64,000 bases of DNA from Pandoraea pnomenusa (GTDB lineage Bacteria > Pseudomonadota > Gammaproteobacteria > Burkholderiales > Burkholderiaceae): positions 2,542,001 through 2,606,000 of the forward strand of contig NZ_CP009553.3 of NCBI RefSeq assembly GCF_000767615.3, in the 5' to 3' direction. Of this stretch, positions 16,860 to 24,437 are shown piece by piece. Position numbers and translations under genes: made by a program. Every line of letters begins with the position of its first letter. The first letter of the stretch is position 1. The notes under the pieces were generated by a model, which saw only the letters and a program-made list of their open reading frames with translations, ran no database searches and was not told the DNA's origin.

Positions 16860-17750
16860 ATGGCCGGCAGTGTGAAATCGAATTGTCCGATCTTCGATCT
16901 GGATCTGTTGCGCTCGATCATGATGGTCGCCGACTGCGGCAGCTTCACCATGGCGGCGGCACGCCTGCATTCGACACAATCGACCGTGAGCCAGAAGGTG
17001 CGGCGTCTCGAAGACATGGTCGGGCACAAGCTGCTCGATCGCGGCAACCGCGAGGTGCATGTCACCGATGCGGGGGAATTGCTGCTCGGTTACGCCCGTC
17101 AGATGCTCGCGCTCAACGACCAGATGTGCGAAGCGCTCTCGGGGGCGGTCGTGGCCGTGACGGTGCGTCTGGGCGTGCCGGAGGACTTTGCCACGGGGGC
17201 GACCACGCAGGTGCTCGCCCGCTTCAATCGACAATATCCGCAGGTCAAGCTCGAGGTCACGAGCGGTCTGAGCCGGGACTTGCTGGGTAGCTACGATCAC
17301 GGCGAACTCGATCTGGTTCTGGTCAAGCAGCGTCGCAACAGTCGCGAAGCCGTGGCCAGCCGGCCGGAGAAGCTCGCGTGGATCGACAGTGCGAAGCATC
17401 CGTCGTTCGCGCTCGATCCGGTGCCGCTCGTCACCTTCCCGACACGCGGTCTCTACCGCGACGACATGATCCATGCGCTCGAATCGATGGGACGCAACTG
17501 GCGCATCAGTTTCACGAGCTCGAGCCTGAGCGGTATTCAGGGGGCGGTGGCCGACGGAATGGGAATCAGCCTCGTGCCCCCGCGCGCGGTTTTGCCGGGG
17601 CATGAGGTGCTTGGTCGCGCTCAGGGGTTGCCGGTGGTCGACGCATTCGAGCTTGCCATCTTCCACCGCCCGAGCGCCGACCCCATGGTGGTCGCGCTGG
17701 CCAAGGTGCTGACGGGAATGCTGGACACGAAAGCGCGCGCGTCGAAGTGA
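16860..17750 (+). CDS. LysR family transcriptional regulator
   Basis: A 296-residue LysR protein. The HTH is FDLDLLRSIMMVADCGSFT with TQSTVSQKVRRLE, followed by a periplasmic-binding-like effector domain (VTVRLGVPEDFATG). It shares the DLLRSxxxxADxGSFTxAAxR style with the dgdR-type regulator at 60463. It lies between the gamma-glutamyltransferase operon (same strand) and the convergent ureidoglycine aminohydrolase. Its targets are not evident, but these nitrogen-salvage genes are the nearest candidates. Confidence 0.92.
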   Translation: MAGSVKSNCPIFDLDLLRSIMMVADCGSFTMAAARLHSTQSTVSQKVRRLEDMVGHKLLDRGNREVHVTDAGELLLGYARQMLALNDQMCEALSGAVVAVTVRLGVPEDFATGATTQVLARFNRQYPQVKLEVTSGLSRDLLGSYDHGELDLVLVKQRRNSREAVASRPEKLAWIDSAKHPSFALDPVPLVTFPTRGLYRDDMIHALESMGRNWRISFTSSSLSGIQGAVADGMGISLVPPRAVLPGHEVLGRAQGLPVVDAFELAIFHRPSADPMVVALAKVLTGMLDTKARASK

Positions 17751-17773
17751 GCGACGCGTGCGTGTCGGGCGAT

Positions 17774-17796
17774 GCGGCCCGGCAGTGCCGGGCCGC
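17774..17796. terminator. Strong hairpin between convergent LysR and allE-like genes
   Basis: GCGGCCCGGC-AGT-GCCGGGCCGC is a perfect 10-base stem with a three-base loop, exactly between two convergent stop codons. It lacks a T-run on either strand but is the only structure in the gap. Confidence 0.6.
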
Positions 17797-17800
17797 GGGA

Positions 17801-18640
17801 TTACTTCGGCTGGATGCCCAGCGTCAGGTTCATGTGACGGTTGACGTCCTTGTACAGCAGATAGCGGAACGGGCCCGGGCCGCCGGCATAGCAGGCCTGC
17901 GGACAGAAAGCGCGCAACCACATGAAGTCGCCGGCTTCGACTTCCACCCAGTCCTGGTTCAGTCGGTAGACGGCCTTGCCTTCGAGCACGTACAGTCCGT
18001 GCTCCATCACGTGCGTCTCCGCAAACGGAATCACGCCACCCGGCTGGAACGTCACGATATTGACGTGCATGTCGTGGCGCATGTCCTGAATGTCGACGAA
18101 GCGCGTGGTCACCCAGCGACCATCCGTGCCCGGCATCGGGATCGGCGCGACGTCCTGCTCGTTTTTCACGAATGGCTCGGGATATGGCAGGCCTTCCACG
18201 GCCTGGTAGTGCTTGCGAATCCAGTGGAAACGGGCGGTGCCCTGGCTGTGGTTGCGCAGCTGCCAGTCGGTGGCCGGCGGAACGAACGCATAGCCGCCGG
18301 GGGCAAGCGTGTTTGCCTTGCCCTGAATGGTCACGGTGATCTCGCCTTCGACGACGAACAGCACGCCTTCAGCCTTGTCATCCTGCTCGGGCTTGTCGCT
18401 GCCGCCGCCGGGACCCACTTCCATGATGTATTGCGCGAACGTCTCGGCAAAGCCAGAGAGGGGGCGGGCCAGTACCCACAACCGGGTGTTGTCCCAGAAC
18501 GGGAGATGGCTGGTGACGATATCGCGCATCACACCCTTCGGAATGACGGCGTAGGCTTCGGTGAACATGGCGCGGTCGGTGAGCAGTTCCGTTTGGCCCG
18601 GATGCCCGCCGTGAGGCGCGTAATAACTAGTCTTCGACAT
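17801..18640 (-). CDS. allE: (S)-ureidoglycine aminohydrolase (bicupin)
   Basis: A 279-residue bicupin of the AllE/YlbA family, which converts (S)-ureidoglycine to (S)-ureidoglycolate and ammonia in purine (allantoin) breakdown. Typical blocks are YYAPHGGHPGQTELLTDRAMF at the N-terminus, GYAFVPPATDWQLRNHSQG in the first cupin and FAETHVMEHGLYVLEGKAVYRL in the second, where the metal-binding His and Glu reside. The frame is open further upstream, but 18640 has AGGAG nine bases before it. No allantoinase or allantoate amidohydrolase gene is adjacent; the next gene on the same strand upstream is a cytosine-deaminase-like amidohydrolase, 162 bases away. Confidence 0.88.
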   Translation of the reverse strand: MSKTSYYAPHGGHPGQTELLTDRAMFTEAYAVIPKGVMRDIVTSHLPFWDNTRLWVLARPLSGFAETFAQYIMEVGPGGGSDKPEQDDKAEGVLFVVEGEITVTIQGKANTLAPGGYAFVPPATDWQLRNHSQGTARFHWIRKHYQAVEGLPYPEPFVKNEQDVAPIPMPGTDGRWVTTRFVDIQDMRHDMHVNIVTFQPGGVIPFAETHVMEHGLYVLEGKAVYRLNQDWVEVEAGDFMWLRAFCPQACYAGGPGPFRYLLYKDVNRHMNLTLGIQPK

Positions 18641-18802
18641 GGTTGATGGCTCCTGATGCATTCTGTTTTTCTCCCCATCGCTCGTCGCGGGGCTCGCAGG
18701 CAACGATCCGCACCTGGGGGCGCGCGCGGATCGCTTCACCTTGGCGCGACGATCGAGAACGGCGCCGTGGCCTCGCGCAGGCCACGACATCGCGCATGAC
18801 AG

Positions 18803-20029
18803 TCAGGTCGGGGTGGACCCTGCTGTGTCCCGCAACAGGGCCGGATCGAGCGCGAGTGGCGCGGGTCCGCCCCAGTAACGTCCGCGACGAATCACCGCGC
18901 GCGCGGCCGGTGCGGCGGCCACGGCCGCAGCGGCATTCGGTGCGTCGAAGACGAGGAAACTTGCCTCATTGCCGGCACGCAGACCGTAATCCGTCTTGCC
19001 GATGACCGCGGCGGCCGATTCGGTGGCCATGTCCAGCGCCACGTGCAGCGCGTCGTCGGTGTAGAAGCCGGAGCGGTAGCCGATGAGCATGGCGCGCTGG
19101 AGCATGTCGCCGTTGCCGTACGGCCACCAGCTGTCCTGAATGTTGTCGTTGCCCGTGAAGACACGCACGCCCGCTTCGCGAAGGCGCAGGATCGGCGGGA
19201 ATGCACGATCGCCGGGGGCGTTCGTCATGATCGACACGCCGGCGTCGGCAAGCGTCCGGGCCACAGTGTCGAGCGCTGCCGCACCGATGTCGCCCAGACC
19301 GTACGCATGGCTCACCGACACGCGCCCTTGTAACCCGGCTGCCTGCGTGCGTGCCGCGATGCGATGCAGTTGTGCCAGGCCGATGTCGCCGGGTTCGTGC
19401 AGATGGATATCGATCTTCGTGCCGTGCCGCTCGGCGATGCCGAAGATCACATCCAGCTGACCGTGCGCATCACCGTCGAGCGTGGTCGGATCGATGCCGC
19501 CCACGACCTGGACGCCCTCGCGCACGGCGGCTTCTAGCACCGCTGCGGTGCCGGGGCAACGGATCACGCCGGCCTGGGGGAACGCCACGAGCTCGATGTC
19601 GAGCCACTCGCGCCATTTGTCGCGCATGGCCATGACCGCGTGCAAATGCGTGAGGCCCGTGCTGGCGTCCACATCGACGTGACAGCGCATGGCAAGCGTG
19701 CCGAACGATACGCACTGACGCATGAGTGCGTCGGCGCGATCTTCCATGGGGGCGGCGTCGGCAATTTCCTGCTTCTCGGCGGCCAGCCGCTCGCGCAGTG
19801 TCGAAGCGGGGCGATGCGGTCGCCAGCGATCGCCCACGAAGCTTTTGTCCAGGTGGATGTGGCCGTCGACGAAGCCGGGCAGCACCAGCTTGCCTTGAAG
19901 ATCGATGACCTGAGCGTGGGCGGTGTCGGGCGTTTGTGGACCAACGTAGGTAAAGCGACCGTCGCGCGTAGCGAGGGACAGGGGGCTGCCGTCGGCACCG
20001 ACGGCGCCAACGAAAACGCGGTAAGTCAT
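18803..20029 (-). CDS. Cytosine-deaminase-like amidohydrolase
   Basis: A 408-residue amidohydrolase with the CodA-type order of motifs: DGHIHLDKSF near residue 57, MRCHVDVDASTGLTHLHA, IDIHLHEPGD with further metal-site His residues, SVSHAYGLGD, and the acid in TGNDNIQDSWWPYGNGDML. The NDNIxDxWxPxGxGDML string is characteristic of cytosine/isocytosine-deaminase relatives. It probably deaminates a pyrimidine or related cyclic substrate in the cytoplasm and may be co-transcribed with the downstream allE-like gene. The first gene of this type at 13101 is only distantly similar, so these are two specificities rather than a recent duplication. Confidence 0.85.
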   Translation of the reverse strand: MTYRVFVGAVGADGSPLSLATRDGRFTYVGPQTPDTAHAQVIDLQGKLVLPGFVDGHIHLDKSFVGDRWRPHRPASTLRERLAAEKQEIADAAPMEDRADALMRQCVSFGTLAMRCHVDVDASTGLTHLHAVMAMRDKWREWLDIELVAFPQAGVIRCPGTAAVLEAAVREGVQVVGGIDPTTLDGDAHGQLDVIFGIAERHGTKIDIHLHEPGDIGLAQLHRIAARTQAAGLQGRVSVSHAYGLGDIGAAALDTVARTLADAGVSIMTNAPGDRAFPPILRLREAGVRVFTGNDNIQDSWWPYGNGDMLQRAMLIGYRSGFYTDDALHVALDMATESAAAVIGKTDYGLRAGNEASFLVFDAPNAAAAVAAAPAARAVIRRGRYWGGPAPLALDPALLRDTAGSTPT

Positions 20030-20256
20030 GGAACGGCCTCTGTTGCATGCCCCTGGCCTCGCTGGCGTTGCGTGACGTGGCGCCAGTGCCGCGAGGTCTC
20101 TTGGGAGGTGAAACGATGAAACGGCGGGGAAAGACTCACAAGATAGCGAAGCGATCCCGCATCGACAAATTAAATATCAAAATACAACGCATTCGATTTT
20201 CAAATGCTGCGCAAGCGCAATCGCACGCGCGGACGCGATGGCGCATCTTCGATCGC

Positions 20257-20769
20257 CTACCGCACCGCGATTCGCAACGGCCGCCGCAGTCGACTGAGTA
20301 TGTTGGCGCCGCGGTCGGTGATGGTGAGTCCCACGCTCAGTTCGGTCGATCCTGCACGTTCGACTTCCGCCTGCCAATAGACGTCGGGCGCGGCCCGTAG
20401 GGCGGGGTGTTCGGGGTCCCCCATCGACGGCGCATGGCGAGGCGAGTCGGCGTGCATGTGCAGATGCCACTCGCCGAACACCGCCGTGTCGGTCGACGAC
20501 AGGTCGAGCAGCACCGCGTGTTCCCCCTGCATGGCCAGCGGTGTCCAGCGCAGGCGCACGCAATTGCCGGGCGCCGCGTCGATACGCCAGGGTGGCATCC
20601 GCGCCGCGTCGGGTTCGACTTGCCCCGGGGCAAGCGTGAACCATCCGCCAGGTTCGGCGTGGCGCTGGGAAGGTGCCGCGTGCGTTTGACGCGCGAGCAG
20701 CGTCACGGTGTCGATGACCAGCAGCACGTCGATTACGGTGTGGGCATCGGGCGTCTGTACGTCGGACAT
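20257..20769 (-). CDS. AidA/PixA family protein
   Basis: A 170-residue protein opening with a conserved hydrophobic strand (VIDVLLVIDTVTLL), as in AidA of Burkholderia and the PixA inclusion-body protein of Xenorhabdus. The middle holds W-x-x-x-PGNCVRLRWTPLAMQGEHAVLL and FGEWHLHMHADSP, matching the family's beta-rich core. It lies 79 bases downstream of a second family member on the same strand. AidA is quorum-regulated and linked to virulence in nematode models; the molecular function is unknown. Confidence 0.75.
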   Translation of the reverse strand: MSDVQTPDAHTVIDVLLVIDTVTLLARQTHAAPSQRHAEPGGWFTLAPGQVEPDAARMPPWRIDAAPGNCVRLRWTPLAMQGEHAVLLDLSSTDTAVFGEWHLHMHADSPRHAPSMGDPEHPALRAAPDVYWQAEVERAGSTELSVGLTITDRGANILSRLRRPLRIAVR

Positions 20770-20848
20770 GGAAGTTCCTCGCCGTTACGCTCGGGCGCCG
20801 CGACCCGGCGGGCCGTCACGCCCGCCGCGCATCGCGGTATGGCTCGGC

Positions 20849-21352
20849 TCAGTGGTTGCGAATGGTGATGAACGGGTCCCATTGATAGCAGCCGCACAGG
20901 TTGCCACTGCGGTCGAGCACCATGAACTGGAAGTGATACGTCACGCGGCCGGTCTTGAGGGTTTCGCAAGACCAGAAGTAGTTCGAGCACTTCTGCTTCT
21001 TCGGCTTGGTCGGGTCAGGCGGATTTGGCACGGGGATGGTGACTTCCGCCTCGCGAGGCGAGGGCGGCGAGATCAGGTCGTTGCCCTGATTGCCGATGAA
21101 CTTGTAAAAGATGCACGACTGCTCGAAGCCGAGCGACAACGAACACTCGCGCCAGCGGATGACGTCGCCGACCGTCGCCGCGACGTCGAGTTCGCCGCCC
21201 GCCTGGCCGCTCACCACATTGCCTTGCGTCACGATCATGAAAACATGCTTGAAGTCGATGATCGGTGGATTGGCCATGCTGCAATTCTTGCCGTACCGGT
21301 CGACGATCGTCTTGGTGTCGATGCTGACCAGCACATCGGTGATTTCGGACAT
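20849..21352 (-). CDS. AidA/PixA family protein, second copy
   Basis: A 167-residue protein starting MSEITDVLVSIDTKTIVDRYG, closely following the family pattern (VLVSIDT strand, then HVFMIVTQGNVVSGQ, and YHFQFMVLDRSGNLCGCYQWDP at the end). It has more cysteines than its downstream partner (CSNYFWSCE, LCGCYQ). I start it at 21352; the frame is open further, into the promoter dyads. The 320-base space up to the GntR gene holds two dyads and a terminator, so it should have its own promoter and be regulated. The two genes probably form one transcript. Confidence 0.78.
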   Translation of the reverse strand: MSEITDVLVSIDTKTIVDRYGKNCSMANPPIIDFKHVFMIVTQGNVVSGQAGGELDVAATVGDVIRWRECSLSLGFEQSCIFYKFIGNQGNDLISPPSPREAEVTIPVPNPPDPTKPKKQKCSNYFWSCETLKTGRVTYHFQFMVLDRSGNLCGCYQWDPFITIRNH

Positions 21353-21516
21353 GTGTGTCTCCACGAGAGCCTGGGTGGAACGCCGTCGGTGACGGCCCGC
21401 GAGCGCTGCGCATGGACGCGGCGCGCGAAATGCACTGAAGCATTTCACCGATGGAGGCTAGTTGGCGTCGTGGTGAGATTCAACCACGCGAGGCTGGCGC
21501 GATATGAGTGACATTG

Positions 21517-21530
21517 GCGCCACGTGGCGC
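21517..21530. promoter_or_regulatory. GC palindrome upstream of the aidA-like pair
   Basis: GCGCCACGTGGCGC is a perfect 14-base palindrome (CACGTG core) 165 bases upstream of the aidA-like start, followed by another GGCGCG block. It does not resemble the lux-box known for Burkholderia CepR. It lies in the 320-base interval 21353-21672, which carries no gene. Confidence 0.4.
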
Positions 21531-21561
21531 GCCAGTATTGGCGCGACATGCCCGATAGGGA

Positions 21562-21587
21562 ACGTACCAATCACGAAATTGGAACGT
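21562..21587. promoter_or_regulatory. Imperfect 26-base dyad
   Basis: ACGTACCAAT (21562-21571) and ATTGGAACGT (21578-21587) pair at nine of ten positions around a six-base centre. Between the terminator of gntR and the aidA-like gene, it looks like an operator for the latter. Confidence 0.45.
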
Positions 21588-21597
21588 CATGACCCAA

Positions 21598-21629
21598 ACA
21601 GCCCATGCGCGCGACACGGCATGGGCTGT
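21598..21629 (-). terminator. Terminator of the gntR gene
   Basis: ACAGCCCATG and CATGGGCTGT form a perfect 10-base stem with a 12-base loop; on the minus strand a short TTT follows. It stands 43 bases after the GntR stop codon. Confidence 0.65.
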
Positions 21630-21672
21630 CGGTTATTTCGCGTTGCGGGCACCGGGCGGGCGCCCCGCGGCG

Positions 21673-22326
21673 TCAAGTCGGTTTGCGACTGTGTTGCAGA
21701 CGCTCGAGCACGTGGATGCTCAGGCGTGCGGTGTGGCTGCGCATGGCGTTGTATGCGCCTTCGGCATCGGACGCGAGCACCGCTTGCACCACACGCTCGT
21801 GCTCGTCGAAGGATACGGTGAAGCGCTCCTCGACGTCGGACTGCGCCGCGCGAAACGGCGCAAGGCGTTCCCGGTGGCTGTCGATCAGCGCCATGAGCGT
21901 CTTGTTCTGCGTGCCCGCACTCAGCAACTGATGGAATTCGCGGTTGAGCGCGAGATACCCCGCCTCGTCCCCCGCATCCATGCACTGCTTGCTCTGGATG
22001 TGGATCATCTCGAGTTGCTTCTTCTGCATCGCGCTCATGCGTTGGGCACTGAGGCGGCAGCACAGCGCGTCGAGTTCGCACATGGCTTCGAGCATGTCGG
22101 ACAGGTCGTCGACGCTGATGCTTGCCACGACACCGCCCTTGTGCGGCGTGAGTTCGATCAGGCCTCGTGCGTTGAGCTCTCGCAGCGCTTCGCGAATCGG
22201 GGTGCGCGACGCCTTGAAGCGCTCGGCCAGGGCGACTTCCTCCAGCTTCTGTCCCGGCGGCAAGCGCCCATCGATGATCTCGCCCGTCAAAACGCGGCAG
22301 ATTCGTGCGGCAATGGTTTCGGCCAT
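21673..22326 (-). CDS. GntR family regulator, FadR subfamily (FCD domain)
   Basis: A 217-residue regulator. The winged helix is at about residues 5-70 (LPPGQKLEEVALAERF, then SRTPIREALRELNARGLIEL), followed by an all-helical FCD domain with metal-site residues (Asp in EAMCELDAL and the His in LNREFHQLL). The effector of such regulators is usually an organic acid. It is divergent from a VOC gene across a promoter containing TGTATACA at 22369. The same palindrome precedes the porin at 23309 and lies between the 2-hydroxyacid dehydrogenase and the FAH-family gene, so this protein is the likely regulator of the whole 22580-36452 cluster. Confidence 0.92.
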   Translation of the reverse strand: MAETIAARICRVLTGEIIDGRLPPGQKLEEVALAERFKASRTPIREALRELNARGLIELTPHKGGVVASISVDDLSDMLEAMCELDALCCRLSAQRMSAMQKKQLEMIHIQSKQCMDAGDEAGYLALNREFHQLLSAGTQNKTLMALIDSHRERLAPFRAAQSDVEERFTVSFDEHERVVQAVLASDAEGAYNAMRSHTARLSIHVLERLQHSRKPT

Positions 22327-22368
22327 GCGTGTCTATCTCGCTCCGTGGATGTGTTTTTCTGATCGGAT

Positions 22369-22376
22369 TGTATACA
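22369..22376. promoter_or_regulatory. GntR operator, site A (TGTATACA)
   Basis: Perfect 8-base palindrome TGTATACA, 43 bases upstream of the gntR start in the divergent gntR/VOC region; suited to autoregulation. Confidence 0.55.
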
Positions 22377-22509
22377 TGGGGATTATACGGGTGTTTTTTT
22401 CGATGCTCGTGTTCCACAGCGAGACAGCGCGGACCTGCCATGGAAAGCAACCATCATGTGCCTTCTCATTGCATCCAAAAATACGTTTTTGAATGCAAAT
22501 TGCTGAGAT

Positions 22510-22517
22510 AGTATACA
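22510..22517. promoter_or_regulatory. GntR operator, site B (near-match)
   Basis: AGTATACA differs in one base from TGTATACA and lies 63 bases upstream of the VOC start. Confidence 0.4.
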
Positions 22518-22579
22518 TAAAGCCTCTGCCGGGCGTTCCGGCACGAGCTGACATCTCACTTTGAAGGAGACATCTCACC

Positions 22580-23047
22580 ATGGCCAAACTGCGTCACATC
22601 GCGCTTTCCGTGCCGGATCCCTGGAAGGCGGCGGAGTTCTACATGCAGGCGTTCGATTTCAAGAAGGTCGGCGAGACGGATTCGTCGCTCGCGCGCGGCG
22701 TTTATCTGTCCGACGGCGTCATCAACCTGGCGCTGCTCAATTACAAGGATGACGAGGCCGCCGGAGATCGCGGACGCGAGTACGTCGGGCTGCACCACAT
22801 CGGCATCTGGGTCGAAGACGTCGAAGCCTCGCGCGCGAAGATCGAGGCTGCCGGCGGCCGCTACTACATGGGCGAGGTGCCCGTGAAAAGCAACATCTTC
22901 TACGAAGTGAAGTTCTTCGATCCGAACGGCGTCATTTTCGACGTGACGGCCCACGGCTGGGGCGGCGCATCGCGAGATGGCTCGGGCAGGGACGAGGCGC
23001 CGAAGCTGCGCCACGAGGGCCTCCAGGCCGATCGCAACGGACTATGA
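22580..23047 (+). CDS. VOC superfamily protein (glyoxalase/extradiol-dioxygenase fold)
   Basis: A 155-residue single-domain vicinal-oxygen-chelate protein. The metal-type residues are His in LRHIALSV near residue 6 and in LHHIGIWVED near residue 74; the final position lies in DPNGVIFDVTAHGW, where the usual Glu is replaced by Asp. Start 22580 has AAGGAGA upstream. It is divergent from the FadR-type regulator and under the TGTATACA-like sites. In the context of the FAH-family and second VOC genes it may isomerise or cleave a catabolic intermediate, but lactoylglutathione-lyase-like activity cannot be excluded. Confidence 0.85.
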   Translation: MAKLRHIALSVPDPWKAAEFYMQAFDFKKVGETDSSLARGVYLSDGVINLALLNYKDDEAAGDRGREYVGLHHIGIWVEDVEASRAKIEAAGGRYYMGEVPVKSNIFYEVKFFDPNGVIFDVTAHGWGGASRDGSGRDEAPKLRHEGLQADRNGL

Positions 23048-23192
23048 CACCACGGCGGGGCCGGTCCCCGCCATCGTCCTGATCATGCTCGAGCGGTGAC
23101 CTTGTCGTCGGCCAGGAAAGGCCATCAGGGGTAACCCGCTATAACAAAATCGCCCGTTTGTATAAGCAAATAGCGGTAGAAATTCAATTTCT

Positions 23193-23226
23193 TTGCTATG
23201 TATAATCATTGCAAAGATTGTATACA
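23193..23226 (+). promoter_or_regulatory. Porin promoter with GntR operator, site C
   Basis: TTGCTATGTATA (23193-23204) includes the TATAAT -10 at 23201-23206 and is shared exactly with the promoter region at 27377. The perfect TGTATACA follows at 23219-23226, just downstream of the expected transcription start, a typical position for repression. Confidence 0.6.
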
Positions 23227-23308
23227 TACAACGTGCGGGCGGCAGACGTCCCCGGGAAGTCGATGAAGGGGAGCGCCGTGACAACAACGAGAAATTTCAG
23301 GAGACGGC

Positions 23309-24358
23309 ATGAAGAAGCGAGTGTTGTGTGCATTGCTGCTGGGTGCAATGCAGGGCGGTGCGTACGCGCAATCGACCGGGGGCGTCACGCTTTCGGGATT
23401 TGTGGACCTGAATCTGGAGCAGCTGTGGGGTTCGGGGGCGAATGGCGGCAAGGTCACACGTGTTTCGAGCGGCGGCCTCAACAACTCCCGCTTCAACCTG
23501 AGCGGATACGAGGAGCTCGGCGGCGGCAACCGCGCGTTCTTCACCTACGAACCGATGTTCTCCGCGAACACTGGTACCCAGTCGGTGCAGGCGCGCCAGT
23601 CGTTCGTGGGGATCAAGGGACCGTGGGGCGAATTCTCGCTGGGCCGCCAGTTCACGCCGTCTTACTGGATCGCGGGCTATGCCGATCCCAGTTGGGCGGC
23701 CGACTTCAGTATGGTCAACAACATGGAGTTCTTCTACGCGTCGTATCGCGTCGATAACGCCATTCAATACAACACGCCGCGCTGGCATGGCCTGATGGGA
23801 CGCTTCATGGCAACCACCGGCGTGGGCGACGGCACGCGCTCGGGCCGCTTCTACTCGGCAGGGCTCGAATATCGCAACGGCGGCATCTTTCTCGGCGCCG
23901 TGAGCGAGCTGCAATACACACGCGACATCTTTTCATCGAGCCAGATCCGCTCGTCGCGCGACAACTACTTCGCCGCGACGTACCGATTCGGTAGCGTCGA
24001 GCCGACGTTGATCTATCACACCTACAACGGTTACTACGCCTACCCACCGTATGTTGCGTTCAACGTGCGCGGCTGGGATATCCAGGCCGGCGTGCGCTAC
24101 GCGTTGACGGATCGACATCGCTTCTACGCGAGCTTCGTCCATCGGCAGGACGACGACAACAAGGCCCTCTCGAACGCCAATGGCTTCGTGGTGGGCTACA
24201 TGTACGGCCTGTCCAAGCGCACGACGCTTTACGCCACGTATGCCCGCGTGCAGCACAGCAACGACACGGCGGTGCATTACCCGGTGACCTTCCAGGTCGG
24301 ACCGACCGGCACGCAGAACCCGTCCGGGGTGCAGTTCGGCATCCGGCACGCGTTCTGA
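23309..24358 (+). CDS. Outer-membrane porin, Burkholderia/Gram-negative type
   Basis: A 349-residue trimeric-porin-family protein. There is a signal peptide (LLLGAMQGGAYAQ), the first strand VTLSGFVDLNLEQLWG, the RFNLSGYEELGGGNRAFF block, ARQSFVGIKGPWGEFSLGRQF, and a final strand ending in Phe (GVQFGIRHAF). It provides outer-membrane entry for small solutes. It has its own promoter with the TGTATACA operator and lies between a VOC gene and the LVIVD gene. The pairing with an ABC transporter in the same regulon suggests uptake of the catabolic substrate. Confidence 0.92.
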   Translation: MKKRVLCALLLGAMQGGAYAQSTGGVTLSGFVDLNLEQLWGSGANGGKVTRVSSGGLNNSRFNLSGYEELGGGNRAFFTYEPMFSANTGTQSVQARQSFVGIKGPWGEFSLGRQFTPSYWIAGYADPSWAADFSMVNNMEFFYASYRVDNAIQYNTPRWHGLMGRFMATTGVGDGTRSGRFYSAGLEYRNGGIFLGAVSELQYTRDIFSSSQIRSSRDNYFAATYRFGSVEPTLIYHTYNGYYAYPPYVAFNVRGWDIQAGVRYALTDRHRFYASFVHRQDDDNKALSNANGFVVGYMYGLSKRTTLYATYARVQHSNDTAVHYPVTFQVGPTGTQNPSGVQFGIRHAF

Positions 24359-24386
24359 CGGGGCTTCGCACGCATGCCATCACGCT

Positions 24387-24407
24387 GTCGGCGCGCCTTG
24401 CGCCGAC
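24387..24407 (+). terminator. Hairpin between porin and LVIVD gene
   Basis: GTCGGCGC-GCCTT-GCGCCGAC is a perfect 8-base stem, 28 bases after the porin stop; no T-run. It may attenuate transcription into the next gene. Confidence 0.45.
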
Positions 24408-24437
24408 GGGAAGATTCTAGAAACGAAGGAGGAAGAC

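Noticed and set aside
21517..21530. A LuxR-type quorum box upstream of the aidA-like genes
   Set aside because: The palindrome has a CACGTG core and GC arms, unlike the known CepR box; I list it only as a dyad.
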